Shown here: positions 18,622 to 26,807 of the stretch, one piece after another
Position numbering within the stretch: the first letter of the stretch is position 1
How the letters are laid out: the number at the start of each line of letters is the position of its first letter
NCBI RefSeq assembly: GCF_014084125.1
Contig: NZ_CP048405.1
Span: forward strand, 6,572,001 to 6,636,000
From: Streptacidiphilus sp. PB12-B1b
Lineage (GTDB): Bacteria; Actinomycetota; Actinomycetes; Streptomycetales; Streptomycetaceae
Length of the DNA: 64,000 nucleotides
Direction of reading: 5' to 3'
The notes under the pieces: model-generated
Databases searched by the model: none
What the model was told of the DNA's origin: nothing
Seen by the model: the letters and a program-made list of their open reading frames with translations, nothing else
Translations under genes and position numbers: made by a program

Positions 18622-18648
18622 TAACAGCGCGTGGCTGTTAACGTTAAC
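18622..18648. promoter_or_regulatory. Overlapping palindromes upstream of the first cluster operon
   Basis: TAACAGC-GCGTG-GCTGTTA (18622-18640) is a perfect inverted repeat with 7-base arms. It overlaps GTTAACGTTAAC (18637-18648), a perfect 12-base palindrome. The block lies about 100 bases before the methyltransferase start in A/T-richer DNA. Dyads of this size and place are typical operators; the bound protein is unknown. Confidence 0.45.
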
Positions 18649-18748
18649 GAGAATTCATTTCCGTAGGCGGCCGGACGCAGACGTTCCGTGTGCCGAGCGG
18701 ATTTCCCGCAATGGCTCTGCCGGATCGATTAAACCCAGGTAGGTGACG

Positions 18749-19504
18749 ATGGACCCGGATTTCTACTCGCGGGTCGCCGACGAGTTCGGCGAATACACCA
18801 GCGGGGGGCTGCGTACCGATGTCTTTCCGGACGGCGACCCGGAGGCCGCCTTCGACGAGCTGGCGAGGGGCCTGGGCGGCCCGGACGCCCGGCTGGTCGA
18901 CATCGGCTGCGCCGACGGGCGCAGCCTGCTGAGGATCGCCCCGGCGTTCGGCAGCGTGCTCGGCATCGACATGTCGGCGTCGATGCTGGAGTCCGCCGAG
19001 CGCAAGCGCGAGGCGGTGGGGCTGGACGGCGTCAGCTTCGAGCAGCGCGACGCCTCCCGTACCGGCCTTCCGGACGGGGAGGCCGACGTGCTCACCTCCC
19101 GGCGCGGGCCGCTGTTCCCGGAGGAGTTCCGCAGGGTGCTCAAGCCCGGCGGCCACCTGGTCTACATGGGCATCGGCGAGACGGACGCCCGTGAGCTGAA
19201 GGAGGTCTTCGGCCGGGGCCAGCTGTATGGCCGCTGGGACGGCAGGCCGGTGATGGACGAGGTGGTGGAGGAGCTCACCGCGGCCGGTTTCACGGTGGTG
19301 CTGGAGAAGGCGTTCCGGACCGAGGAGTTCTACCACTCGCCGGTCGAGCTCGACACGTTCCTGCGCCAGGTGCCGATCTTCGAGGACTACGACACGGAGG
19401 CGGACCGGCCGCTGTTCGAGCGCTATGTCGCCTCGGCCGCAGGCGACCGCGGTGTCCGGCTCGACCGGCACTGGTTCGTCGTCCAGGCGCGGGTGACGGC
19501 ATGA
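18749..19504 (+). CDS. Class I SAM-dependent methyltransferase
   Basis: This protein of 251 residues is numbered from ATG 18749, which has AGGTAGG just upstream; an in-frame GTG lies two codons earlier. The Rossmann fold shows motif I VDIGCADGRS at about 50-59, the acidic ribose-binding residue after GSVLGID, and the post-motif LKPGGHLVYMG at 131-141. It would transfer a methyl group to a small molecule; the substrate is not readable. The C-terminal region (SPVELDTFLRQVPIFEDYD) is shared with UbiE/arsenite-type small-molecule methyltransferases. It is the first gene of the cluster operon and its stop overlaps the start of the next gene by 4 bases. Confidence 0.8.
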   Translation: MDPDFYSRVADEFGEYTSGGLRTDVFPDGDPEAAFDELARGLGGPDARLVDIGCADGRSLLRIAPAFGSVLGIDMSASMLESAERKREAVGLDGVSFEQRDASRTGLPDGEADVLTSRRGPLFPEEFRRVLKPGGHLVYMGIGETDARELKEVFGRGQLYGRWDGRPVMDEVVEELTAAGFTVVLEKAFRTEEFYHSPVELDTFLRQVPIFEDYDTEADRPLFERYVASAAGDRGVRLDRHWFVVQARVTA

Positions 19505-20760
19505 CGATCTTCGACCAGCTCGACTCCGAGGTGCGCAGCTACAGCCGGCAGTGGCCGGTCGTGTTCGACCGGGCCGAGGGCAGCCGGCTGTTCTCCGAGG
19601 ACGGCCGCCCCTACCTGGACTTCTTCGCCGGTGCGGGCGCGCTCAACTACGGGCACAACAACCCCTTCCTCAAGCAGGCGCTGCTGGACTACATCGCCCG
19701 GGACGGCGTCGCGCACGCGCTGGACATGTTCACCGTGGCGCGGCGCGACTTCCTCGAAGCCGTCCAGGACGTCCTGCTGGCGCCGCGGGGGCTCGAGTAC
19801 AAGGTGGTCTTCCCCGGCCCGGGCGGCGCCAACGCGGTCGAGGCGGCGCTGAAGCTCGCCCGGCGGGTCACCGGGCGGCAGTCGGTGGTGAGCTTCACCA
19901 GCGGCTTCCACGGGATGACGATGGGGGCACTCGCGGTCAGCGGCAACCTGGCCAAGCGCGCCGCCGCCGGAGTGCCGCTGACCTCGACGACCGCGCTGCC
20001 CTACGACGGCTACCCGGGCATCGGGGAGAGCGGCCCGCGCTACCTCGACCAGCTGCTGTCGGACCCGGGCAGCGGCCTGGACCGGCCCGCCGCCGTCATC
20101 GTGGAGACCGTCCAGGGCGAGGGCGGGCTGCGCACCGCCGGCGCGGACTGGCTGCGCGAACTCGCCGCCGTGTGCAAGCGGCACGAGGTGCTGCTCATCG
20201 TGGACGACGTGCAGATGGGCTGCGGCCGCACCGGCTCGTTCTTCAGCTTCGAGGACGCCGGGATCACCCCCGACATGGTCTGCCTGTCCAAGTCCATCGG
20301 CGGCTACGGCCTCCCGCTGGCCCTCACCCTCATCCGGCCGGAACTGGACGTCTGGAAGCCCGGCGACCACAACGGCACCTTCCGCGGCGTGAGTTCGTCC
20401 TTCGTCACCGGGGCGCAGGCGCTGCGCTCCTACTGGAGCGACGGCACGCTGGAGAAGTCCACCCGCGAGCGCGGCGAGCGGATCGCGGCGGCGCTGGGCG
20501 CCGTCGCCGCCGAGCACTCCGGGGCCGAGCTGGAGGTCCGGGGCCGCGGCTTCGCGGCCGGACTGCGCATCCCCGAGCCCGGCGCGGCCCGCGCGGTGTG
20601 CGCCGCGGCCTTCGAGAACGGCCTGCTCATGGAGACCTCCGGGGCCGCGGGCGACGTGGTGAAGCTGCTGCCCCCGCTGACCATCGGCGACGACGACCTG
20701 GACGAGGGTCTCGCCATCATCCGTACCTGCGTGGGCCGGGTACTCGCGCGGGGCAAGTGA
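19501..20760 (+). CDS. EctB-like class III aminotransferase (first copy)
   Basis: This 419-residue PLP-dependent enzyme resembles L-2,4-diaminobutyrate:2-oxoglutarate aminotransferases (EctB/DoeD/PvdH). These make diaminobutyrate from aspartate semialdehyde. The PLP site is complete: D235 in LIVDDVQMGCGRTG and K264 in CLSKSIGGYG, plus the phosphate loop GPGGANAVEAALKLARR. No ectA or ectC genes are nearby, so ectoine is not the product. A close paralogue lies at 29454-30707. The start overlaps the methyltransferase stop and the next gene begins 12 bases later, so the genes are co-translated. Its substrate may be a methylated relative of aspartate semialdehyde, given the glutamate mutase in the cluster. 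Confidence 0.88.
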   Translation: MTIFDQLDSEVRSYSRQWPVVFDRAEGSRLFSEDGRPYLDFFAGAGALNYGHNNPFLKQALLDYIARDGVAHALDMFTVARRDFLEAVQDVLLAPRGLEYKVVFPGPGGANAVEAALKLARRVTGRQSVVSFTSGFHGMTMGALAVSGNLAKRAAAGVPLTSTTALPYDGYPGIGESGPRYLDQLLSDPGSGLDRPAAVIVETVQGEGGLRTAGADWLRELAAVCKRHEVLLIVDDVQMGCGRTGSFFSFEDAGITPDMVCLSKSIGGYGLPLALTLIRPELDVWKPGDHNGTFRGVSSSFVTGAQALRSYWSDGTLEKSTRERGERIAAALGAVAAEHSGAELEVRGRGFAAGLRIPEPGAARAVCAAAFENGLLMETSGAAGDVVKLLPPLTIGDDDLDEGLAIIRTCVGRVLARGK

Positions 20761-20772
20761 GGAGTCACCGCT

Positions 20773-21774
20773 GTGCCAGGCAAGATTCCTGAGATCGACC
20801 TTGAGCTGTGGCACAAGGCGTCCGACGCCGAACGCGCCCCGATCGCCGCGGAGTTGGACGCCGCGCTGCGCAGCACCGGCATGTTCCTGGTGTCCGGGCA
20901 CGGCGTGCCGCAGGCCGTGATCGACGACTACCGGGCCACCGCCAAGCGCTTCTTCGCCCTGCGCAGGGAGGTCAAGGCGCAGTACGCCATCGAGGCCGCG
21001 TACGACGGCGGCTGGCTCGAGATGCATCCCCCCGGCGGGGTCGGGGTGCCGCTGAACGAGGGCGAGGAGGCCCCGAGCGCGCCGGACCTGCACGAGTCCT
21101 TCTACTCCGGGCCCGGGCACCGTACCGGCGACGAGCGGCGGGACCGGTTCAACTACCCGGCGAACCGCTGGCCGGCCGAGCTGCCCGAGCTGCGGGCGGC
21201 GGCGGACGCGTACACGACGCACATGGTGCGGGTGGTGCAGGCGGTCAACGAGGTGCTCGCCGTCACGCTGGGCCTGCCGGAGGACTTCTTCACCTCGCGG
21301 GCGCAGAAGGCGACCTGGACGCAGAACGCCAGCTGGTACCCGTCGTACGCGAGCATCGGCGAGGTCGCCCGCGGCCAGTTCCGCAACGGGCCGCACACCG
21401 ACCTGGGCACCGTCACGCTGCTCAGCCGTCAGCGGGGCGTGGGCGGGCTGCAGGCGTGGACCGAGCAGGACGACTGGTTCTCGCCGCCGTACAGCCCGGA
21501 CTCGCTCATCGTCAACCTCGGTGACCTGATGGAGCTGTGGACCGACGGGCGCTGGCGGTCGCTGAAGCACCGCGTGCTGCCGCCCAGCCCGGCGGCCCCG
21601 GACGAGGAGCTGCTGTCGCTGGTCTTCTTCTTCGAGACCGACCCGGACACGCTGATCGAGCCGTTGGCCGCCCCGGTCGGCGGCGGACGGGGGCTGTCGC
21701 CGGCGTACGCGCGGCGAACAGTCCTGGAGAAGCTCGGTGTCCCGCCCGAATCCATCCCGGAGGCTGAAGCATGA
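20773..21774 (+). CDS. Isopenicillin-N-synthase-like 2-oxoglutarate/Fe(II) oxygenase lacking the RxS arginine
   Basis: This 333-residue non-haem iron enzyme has a DIOX_N-type N-terminus (PEIDLELW, TGMFLVSGHGVP). Its 2-oxoglutarate oxygenase core carries iron ligands H208 and D210 (NGPHTDLGTVT) and H266 (SLKHRVLP). In most 2-oxoglutarate-using members an Arg-x-Ser follows the distal His and holds the co-substrate carboxylate. Here the segment reads ELLSLVFFF, so Leu280 replaces Arg. That suggests a changed or absent use of 2-oxoglutarate, perhaps an oxidase or a different co-substrate pose. Possible roles are hydroxylation, desaturation or ring closure of an amino-acid-derived intermediate. 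It starts at GTG after GAGGAGT and overlaps queC by 4 bases. Confidence 0.85.
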   Translation: MPGKIPEIDLELWHKASDAERAPIAAELDAALRSTGMFLVSGHGVPQAVIDDYRATAKRFFALRREVKAQYAIEAAYDGGWLEMHPPGGVGVPLNEGEEAPSAPDLHESFYSGPGHRTGDERRDRFNYPANRWPAELPELRAAADAYTTHMVRVVQAVNEVLAVTLGLPEDFFTSRAQKATWTQNASWYPSYASIGEVARGQFRNGPHTDLGTVTLLSRQRGVGGLQAWTEQDDWFSPPYSPDSLIVNLGDLMELWTDGRWRSLKHRVLPPSPAAPDEELLSLVFFFETDPDTLIEPLAAPVGGGRGLSPAYARRTVLEKLGVPPESIPEAEA

Positions 21775-22451
21775 GCAGAATCGTCGCCGTCGTGTCCGGC
21801 GGGATCGACTCCGTCACCATGGCGCACCACTTGGCCGCCGAGGGCCACGAGTTGCACGTCATGGCCGTCGACTACGGCCAGCGGCACCGCAAGGAGCTGG
21901 AGTTCGCCGCCGCCGCCGCGGAACGGCTCGGCGCGCCGTACGAGGAGGTCGACCTGCGCTCACTGCGGGGCGTCATGCGCGGATCGTCGCTGACCGACCC
22001 CACCGTGGCCGTGCCCCGCCCGGGCCAGTCGGTCGGCGGGAACCCCAACATCGTGCCCAACCGCAACGCCGTGCTGCTGTCGGTGGCCTTCGCGCTGGCG
22101 GTCACGGTGCAGGCGGACGCCGTGGCCTTCGGCGTCATGGCCGAGGACGTCGGCCCGTCCGACACCTCGCCGGAGTTCCTGCGGCTGTTCCTGGACATGG
22201 AGCGGGTGGCGACCAAGGGGTCGCTCGCGCCCGGGGTCGAACTGCTCGCTCCGTTGATCGAACTGCCCAAGACCGGAGTCGTCGCCCTCGGCGAGAAGCT
22301 CGGCGTGCCCTGGGACAGGACCTGGACGTGCTTCCGCGGCGAGGAGATCCACTGCGGCGCCTGCGCGGCGTGCGTGGAGCGGCGCGGGGCCTTCGCCGAT
22401 CTGGGCATCACGGACCCGACGGACTACCGCGAAGCACTGATACCGCAGTGA
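21771..22451 (+). CDS. queC: 7-cyano-7-deazaguanine (preQ0) synthase QueC
   Basis: This 226-residue enzyme turns 7-carboxy-7-deazaguanine into the nitrile preQ0 using ATP and ammonia. The PP-loop SGGIDS is at 9-14. The zinc site is complete: C187, C195, C198 and C201 in CFRGEEIHCGACAACVERR. Length and motifs match ordinary QueC and not the fused QueC-like proteins of anti-phage systems. It sits in an unbroken run with QueE, QueD and FolE, so the whole GTP-to-preQ0 route is here. No QueF or Tgt is present in the window. Confidence 0.95.
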   Translation: MSRIVAVVSGGIDSVTMAHHLAAEGHELHVMAVDYGQRHRKELEFAAAAAERLGAPYEEVDLRSLRGVMRGSSLTDPTVAVPRPGQSVGGNPNIVPNRNAVLLSVAFALAVTVQADAVAFGVMAEDVGPSDTSPEFLRLFLDMERVATKGSLAPGVELLAPLIELPKTGVVALGEKLGVPWDRTWTCFRGEEIHCGACAACVERRGAFADLGITDPTDYREALIPQ

Positions 22452-22503
22452 CCGGTGCCGGCCGCCTGACCGGCGGCCCCGACACGGAAGGAGGCGGTAC
22501 CGC

Positions 22504-23217
22504 GTGGAACCGGAACTCGTAGTCAACGAGATCTTCGGCCCGACCGTCCAGGGTGAGGGCCGTTCCATGGGCCGCAGGTGCGCGTTCCTGCGGCTGGGCG
22601 GCTGCAACTTGTCGTGCACCTGGTGCGACACGCCCTACACCTGGGACTGGACCGGCATCGGCGACTCCGGGGTCAAGTACGACCCCCGCAAGGAGCTGCA
22701 CCGCCGGACCGTCCGCGAGGTGGCCGAGGAGCTGCTCGCGTTCGGCGTCGAGCTGATCGTCATCTCCGGCGGCGAGCCGCTCGGCCAGCAGAACCGACTG
22801 GTCCCGCTGGTCGAACTGCTCACCGCACGGGGCCTGGAGATCGAGATCGAGACCAACGGCACGCACGCCGCGGACCCGGCCCTGGTGGCCGCCGGGGTGC
22901 GCTTCAACGTCTCGCCCAAACTGGCCCACTCGGGCGATCCGGTCGACCGGCGGATCGTGCCGGGCGCGCTGCGGAGCCTCGCGGTGACGCCGGGCACCAC
23001 CTTCAAGTTCGTCTGCCGCAACGGCGACGATCTGGACGAAGTGGCCGGACTGGTCGAGGAGTTCGACCTGGACTCGGTCTGGATCATGCCGAAGGGACAG
23101 ACCGGCGCCGAGGTCAACCGGCACATGGCCGAACTGGCCGACGCGGTGATCGCACGGGGCTGGAATCTCACCACACGCCTGCACACCTTGTTGTGGGGCG
23201 ACACGCGAGGTGTCTGA
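22504..23217 (+). CDS. queE: 7-carboxy-7-deazaguanine synthase QueE (radical SAM)
   Basis: This 237-residue protein starts at GTG with a strong GGAGG site. It contracts the ring of 6-carboxy-tetrahydropterin to 7-carboxy-7-deazaguanine, using a [4Fe-4S] cluster and SAM. The cluster cysteines are C34, C38 and C41 in GGCNLSCTWCDTPYTWDW. The typical QueE start EIFGPTVQGEGRSMGR binds substrate and SAM. The SGGEPL motif is also present. It lies between queC (52-base gap) and queD (39-base gap). Confidence 0.95.
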   Translation: MEPELVVNEIFGPTVQGEGRSMGRRCAFLRLGGCNLSCTWCDTPYTWDWTGIGDSGVKYDPRKELHRRTVREVAEELLAFGVELIVISGGEPLGQQNRLVPLVELLTARGLEIEIETNGTHAADPALVAAGVRFNVSPKLAHSGDPVDRRIVPGALRSLAVTPGTTFKFVCRNGDDLDEVAGLVEEFDLDSVWIMPKGQTGAEVNRHMAELADAVIARGWNLTTRLHTLLWGDTRGV

Positions 23218-23256
23218 GCGCGTGGCTCAATCAAGCAAGAAAGGTGAATCGGAGAC

Positions 23257-23619
23257 ATGACGCTGCGCATCACGAAGAAGTTCGAGTTCTCTGCCAGCCA
23301 TCAGCTCTCCGGCCTGGCCGAGGGACACCAGTGTGCCCGGCTGCACGGCCACAACTACGTGGTCGAGCTGGAGCTGAGCGCCGATCTGACGCAGCTGACG
23401 CCGACGGGGTTCGTCCGTGACTACGGCGAGTTGGCCCCCTTCAAGACCTGGCTCGACCAGACGCTCGACCACCGCCACCTCAACGACCTGGTGGACGACA
23501 ACCCCACCGCCGAGAACCTGGCGGTGTGGCTCTACGAGCACTGGTCGAAGGAGTTCCCGGAGCTGACCTCCGTGCGTATCTCCGAGACCCCCAAGACGTG
23601 GGCCGAGTACCGGCCCTGA
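23257..23619 (+). CDS. queD: 6-carboxy-5,6,7,8-tetrahydropterin synthase QueD
   Basis: This 120-residue enzyme of the PTPS fold converts 7,8-dihydroneopterin triphosphate to 6-carboxy-tetrahydropterin. The zinc ligands are H15, H30 and H32 and the catalytic Cys is C26, in HQCARLHGHNY. The substrate-anchoring Glu is in the C-terminal ETPKTW motif. The length is typical for bacterial QueD. A GGAG site precedes the ATG. It supplies QueE in the same operon. Confidence 0.95.
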   Translation: MTLRITKKFEFSASHQLSGLAEGHQCARLHGHNYVVELELSADLTQLTPTGFVRDYGELAPFKTWLDQTLDHRHLNDLVDDNPTAENLAVWLYEHWSKEFPELTSVRISETPKTWAEYRP

Positions 23620-23704
23620 AACGCCGGCCGGCTGGCGGGAGCCAGCCGCCCGTTCATCGGAAATCGAGCAACGGCCGTGCCGGTCGGACTGGAAAGGTGC
23701 CCCA

Positions 23705-24298
23705 ATGTCTGTGACCACGCTGGTGCAGGAGGATGACATCGACGCGGAGAAGCCGCAGGAGGAGGACCCCCTGGTCGGACTCGCCCGGCAGCTGCTGAAG
23801 GAGATCGGGGAGGACCCCGACCGCGACGGGCTGCGGGACACCCCGGCGCGCTTCGCCCGCTGGTGGCGCGAGTTCATCAACTACGAGCCCGGCTCGGTCG
23901 GCACCCTCTTCGAGTCGAACGGCACCCAGCAGCTGGTGGTGGTCTCGGACATCGAGGTCTGGTCCCTCTGCGAGCACCACCTGCTGCCGTTCAACTGCTC
24001 GGTGACGATCGCCTACCGGCCCACCGAACGGCTGCTGGGCCTGTCGAAGTTCGCCCGGATCGCCCACCGGCACGCGCACAAGCTCCAGGTCCAGGAGCGG
24101 CTGGTCTCCGAGATCGCCGAGGACATCGCCGCGCTCAGCGGGACGGAGGACGTGGCCGTCATCGCCAAGGGCGAGCACCTGTGCATGACGATGCGCGGCA
24201 TCAAGGCCGCGGCCCAGATGACCTCGACGGCCTACCGCGGGGCGTTCGGCGAGGACGCCGGGCTGCGGGCCGAGCTGTTCAACCTGCTGCGTCCCTGA
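23705..24298 (+). CDS. folE: GTP cyclohydrolase I, cluster-dedicated
   Basis: This 197-residue enzyme opens and rearranges GTP to 7,8-dihydroneopterin triphosphate, the first step toward preQ0. Zinc ligands are visible as C89 and H92 in LCEHHLLPF and C160 in GEHLCMTMRG. The conserved LSKFARI and LQVQERLVSEIAEDI segments are present. An acidic 20-residue N-terminal extension precedes the enzyme core. Streptomyces have another folE for folate, so this copy in the preQ0 operon is best read as dedicated to the metabolite. Confidence 0.93.
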   Translation: MSVTTLVQEDDIDAEKPQEEDPLVGLARQLLKEIGEDPDRDGLRDTPARFARWWREFINYEPGSVGTLFESNGTQQLVVVSDIEVWSLCEHHLLPFNCSVTIAYRPTERLLGLSKFARIAHRHAHKLQVQERLVSEIAEDIAALSGTEDVAVIAKGEHLCMTMRGIKAAAQMTSTAYRGAFGEDAGLRAELFNLLRP

Positions 24299-24326
24299 GC
24301 CGGATCCGCACCCCTGAAACCTCTCT

Positions 24327-24408
24327 CCGGGGCCGCTGCCACGGCCCTGTACACCGATCCGGGGCCGCTGCCGCGGCCCTGTACCGGGTCGCTGCCGCGG
24401 CCCCGAGG
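24327..24408 (+). repeat. Three tandem hairpin-forming repeats between folE and the regulator
   Basis: A 26-base unit, CCGGGGCCGCTGCC followed by [A/G]CGGCCCTGTAC, occurs at 24327-24352 and 24359-24384. A shortened third copy follows from 24384. Each unit can fold GGGCCGC-TGCC-GCGGCCC into a 7-bp stem. Successive hairpins here could end the preQ0 operon or attenuate reading into the regulator. The near-identity suggests recent slippage or duplication. Confidence 0.5.
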
Positions 24409-24418
24409 AGCATGTGCC

Positions 24419-25888
24419 ATGGAAACACCATCGGTGTCAGGAATCGGCCGGATCTCCACTCGGCCTTCGGGGCGGGAGATGCCGACGACCCTGCACCGCG
24501 AACCGGCCGTCGCCGCCGGTGAGTCGACCAAGCAGAACACTCCGATCGGATTCCGCCAGGGCTGCGCCAACAGCGGGCCGGGGGCCACGCCCTTCGGCCG
24601 GCAGCTGCGCAACCTGCGCCTGCAGAACGGGCTGTCCCAGAAGCAGCTGGCGCGCTCCAGCACGCTCAGCGTCCGGGCCATCCGCGATCTGGAGAACGGG
24701 AGGGTGCGCCAGCCCCGGGCGGACTCGCTGCGCCTGCTCGCCGACGCCCTCGGCCTGAGCGCCCCGCAGATGAACCGGCTGACCAACGACCACGCGCCGG
24801 GCTTCCCCGCGGGGGCGGCCGGACCGGCCATGAGCGGCCCGTTCATCGGCCGGGAGCAGGAGGTGGCGGTGCTGACGACGATGCTCGGCGCCGAGCACCA
24901 CCGCCTGGTCACCATCACCGGCATCGAGGGCGTCGGCAAGACCCGGCTCGCCCGGGAGGTGGCCCGCGCGCTGGAGGCGGCCGAACAGGCGACGGTGCTC
25001 TGGCTGCCCCTCGACGACCCGCTCCGCAGCGGACGGGCGACCGCGGGGGCCCCGGAACCGCCCAGCTGGCTGCGGGAGATCGTGCACTCCGGGCCCGACA
25101 GCCGCCGACGCCTGATCGAGGCCATCGGGGAGTCCAACGGCCTGCTGGTCCTCGACGGCGCCGGGCCGCAGGACGGGCTGGCGGACATCACCGCCGGCCT
25201 GGTGGCCGCCTGCCCCCGGCTGCGCATCCTGGTCACCACCAGGAACCCCGTGGACATGCCGCTGGACTCGCTCTTCCCGCTCGCGCCGCTGCCGGTGCCG
25301 CTGTCCGACACTGAACCGGCCGAGCTGGAGCAGGTGGCGTCGGTGGCGCTGCTGCTCGCCCAGGCGAAGCGGATCCAGCCGGCGTTCCGTCCCGACCCGC
25401 ACACGCTCGCGGACGTCGCCCGGATCTGCCGCACCCTCGACGGCCTTCCGGCCGCGCTCGAATCCGCCGCCCACTGGAGCCTGATCTACTCCCTGCGGCA
25501 GCTCTCCCACCAGCTCACCACCGAGCCGCTCACGGTCGCACGCCGACCGCACGGCGGCCGTCAGCAGGCGGACGCCTACGCGTCGGTCCAGCACACCATC
25601 ACCACCCTGAGCAGCCGTCAGCGCGACCTGCTGTCGGCCATGGCCCACGGCACGCCGCAGCCGGCGCCGCACCGGGCCTCGCGCGACCTGGACGGCTACT
25701 GGTCGGTGCCGGAGGTGGCGGACACCATGGGCCTGACGGCGGCGGAGTGCGCCGACGACATCTACCACCTGCTCATCCTCGGCATGCTCCGCCGCATCGA
25801 CCACCACGACGTGGCGATGTTCAGCGTTCTCAACATCGTCGGCATCGCCGGGCGGAGCGCCATCGCCGGGCAGCACACAGCCGCATGA
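24419..25888 (+). CDS. XRE/STAND-type transcriptional regulator
   Basis: This 489-residue regulator has a 55-residue unstructured lead and an XRE helix-turn-helix at about 60-115 (LRLQNGLSQKQLARSSTLSVRAIRDLE). A NB-ARC-like ATPase begins with FIGREQEVAVL and carries Walker A GIEGVGKT at 168-175. The family usually ends in TPR or WD sensor repeats; here the protein stops soon after the ATPase and a winged-helix-like segment, so the sensor part is absent or reduced. It is the only likely pathway-specific regulator gene in the cluster. It starts after GAGGAG and runs 30 bases from the next gene. It could drive the two intergenic regions with 11-base repeats, but that is untested. Confidence 0.8.
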   Translation: METPSVSGIGRISTRPSGREMPTTLHREPAVAAGESTKQNTPIGFRQGCANSGPGATPFGRQLRNLRLQNGLSQKQLARSSTLSVRAIRDLENGRVRQPRADSLRLLADALGLSAPQMNRLTNDHAPGFPAGAAGPAMSGPFIGREQEVAVLTTMLGAEHHRLVTITGIEGVGKTRLAREVARALEAAEQATVLWLPLDDPLRSGRATAGAPEPPSWLREIVHSGPDSRRRLIEAIGESNGLLVLDGAGPQDGLADITAGLVAACPRLRILVTTRNPVDMPLDSLFPLAPLPVPLSDTEPAELEQVASVALLLAQAKRIQPAFRPDPHTLADVARICRTLDGLPAALESAAHWSLIYSLRQLSHQLTTEPLTVARRPHGGRQQADAYASVQHTITTLSSRQRDLLSAMAHGTPQPAPHRASRDLDGYWSVPEVADTMGLTAAECADDIYHLLILGMLRRIDHHDVAMFSVLNIVGIAGRSAIAGQHTAA

Positions 25889-25918
25889 TCCGGGCACTAC
25901 CAGGAAGAAGGATGAACC

Positions 25919-26791
25919 GTGCGACTCTGCACTCTCCGCACCGACACCGGTGAGGACGTCGGCGTGTCGGTACCCGGCGGGATCGCCTCGCTGAGCGCCG
26001 TCAACGCGGCCGCGGGCACCGGCTACGGCCCCACCATGCTGGACCTCATCCAGAAGGGCGAGGGCGCCGCGCTCGCGGCCACGGTCGCCGCCCTGCCCGC
26101 CACCGCCCTGCCGACCGCGCCGGGCGCGCCGGAGTTCGGGCCGATCTACCGCCACCCGCCGAAGCTGTGGGGCGTGGGCCTGAACTACCTGCGCCACGCG
26201 GACGACCTGGGCGTGCGGCAGCCGACCGACGCCCCGGGCTCCTACCTGCGGCCGTCCTCCACGGTGATCGGGTACGGCGACGACATCCTGCTGCCCAGCC
26301 AGTCGCAGCGGGTCACCGCCGAGGCCGAACTCGGCGTGGTCATCGGCACCACCTGCAGCGACGTGTCGCCCGAGGACGCCCCGTCGGTCATCTTCGGCTA
26401 CACCAGCGTCCTGGACATGACCGCCGAGGACGTGATCCGGGTCAACCCCCGCCACATCCCGTGGGCGAAGGCGTTCGACACCTTCTGCAGCCTCGGCCCG
26501 TGGGTGGTCACCCCGGACGAGATCCCGGACCTCTCCGCCGTGCGGATCTCCACCGTCGTCAACGGCACGACGATCGCGTCCAACCAGGTGTCCGCGATGA
26601 TGTACGACCCGCACTGGCTGGTCGGCTACTTCTCCGGCGGCATGGTCCTCGAAGCCGGCACCGTCATCGCCACCGGCACCCCCGGCGCCGGTGTCATCCA
26701 CGACGGGGACACGGTCGAGGCCCTGGTCGAGGGCGTCGGCGAGCTGCGCAACACGGTCAGGCTCAAGTCCGGCCCGGCCAGCGGGCGCTGA
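25919..26791 (+). CDS. Fumarylacetoacetate hydrolase family protein
   Basis: This 290-residue protein starts at GTG. It has the FAH fold with the metal-binding and substrate motifs in order: GVGLNYLRHADDLG, then the acidic ligands in ITAEAELGVVIG-type sequence near residue 140, FGYTSVLDMTAEDV, and a C-terminal VIATGTPGAGVIHDGD. Relatives hydrolyse or decarboxylate acylpyruvates or hydrate 2-oxo-4-enoates. In this cluster it lies near an HMGL-type aldolase. That pairing recalls the hydratase/aldolase end of meta-cleavage routes and suggests handling of a 4-hydroxy-2-oxo acid. The actual substrate cannot be read. It is the last rightward gene before a terminator. Confidence 0.82.
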   Translation: MRLCTLRTDTGEDVGVSVPGGIASLSAVNAAAGTGYGPTMLDLIQKGEGAALAATVAALPATALPTAPGAPEFGPIYRHPPKLWGVGLNYLRHADDLGVRQPTDAPGSYLRPSSTVIGYGDDILLPSQSQRVTAEAELGVVIGTTCSDVSPEDAPSVIFGYTSVLDMTAEDVIRVNPRHIPWAKAFDTFCSLGPWVVTPDEIPDLSAVRISTVVNGTTIASNQVSAMMYDPHWLVGYFSGGMVLEAGTVIATGTPGAGVIHDGDTVEALVEGVGELRNTVRLKSGPASGR

Positions 26792-26807
26792 GCAGCCGCC
26801 CCGACCT

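Larger units (their letters stand above)
18025..18748. other. Long gene-free stretch before the biosynthetic cluster
   Basis: About 720 bases with no supported gene. It holds a wobble-containing hairpin just after the secreted-protein gene, a much stronger hairpin at 18254-18296, a near-repeat of GTTGCCCG at 18552 and 18564, and a dense palindromic block at 18622-18648. Short open frames across it lack ribosome sites and domains. It separates the preceding gene from the cluster and carries the likely promoter for the first cluster operon. Confidence 0.55.

Noticed and set aside
21771-24298. Toyocamycin/sangivamycin-type nucleoside cluster, or a QueC-type anti-phage system
   Set aside because: No phosphoribosyltransferase or nitrile hydratase is seen. 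QueC is of normal length with its full preQ0 partners, not fused to a defence protein.
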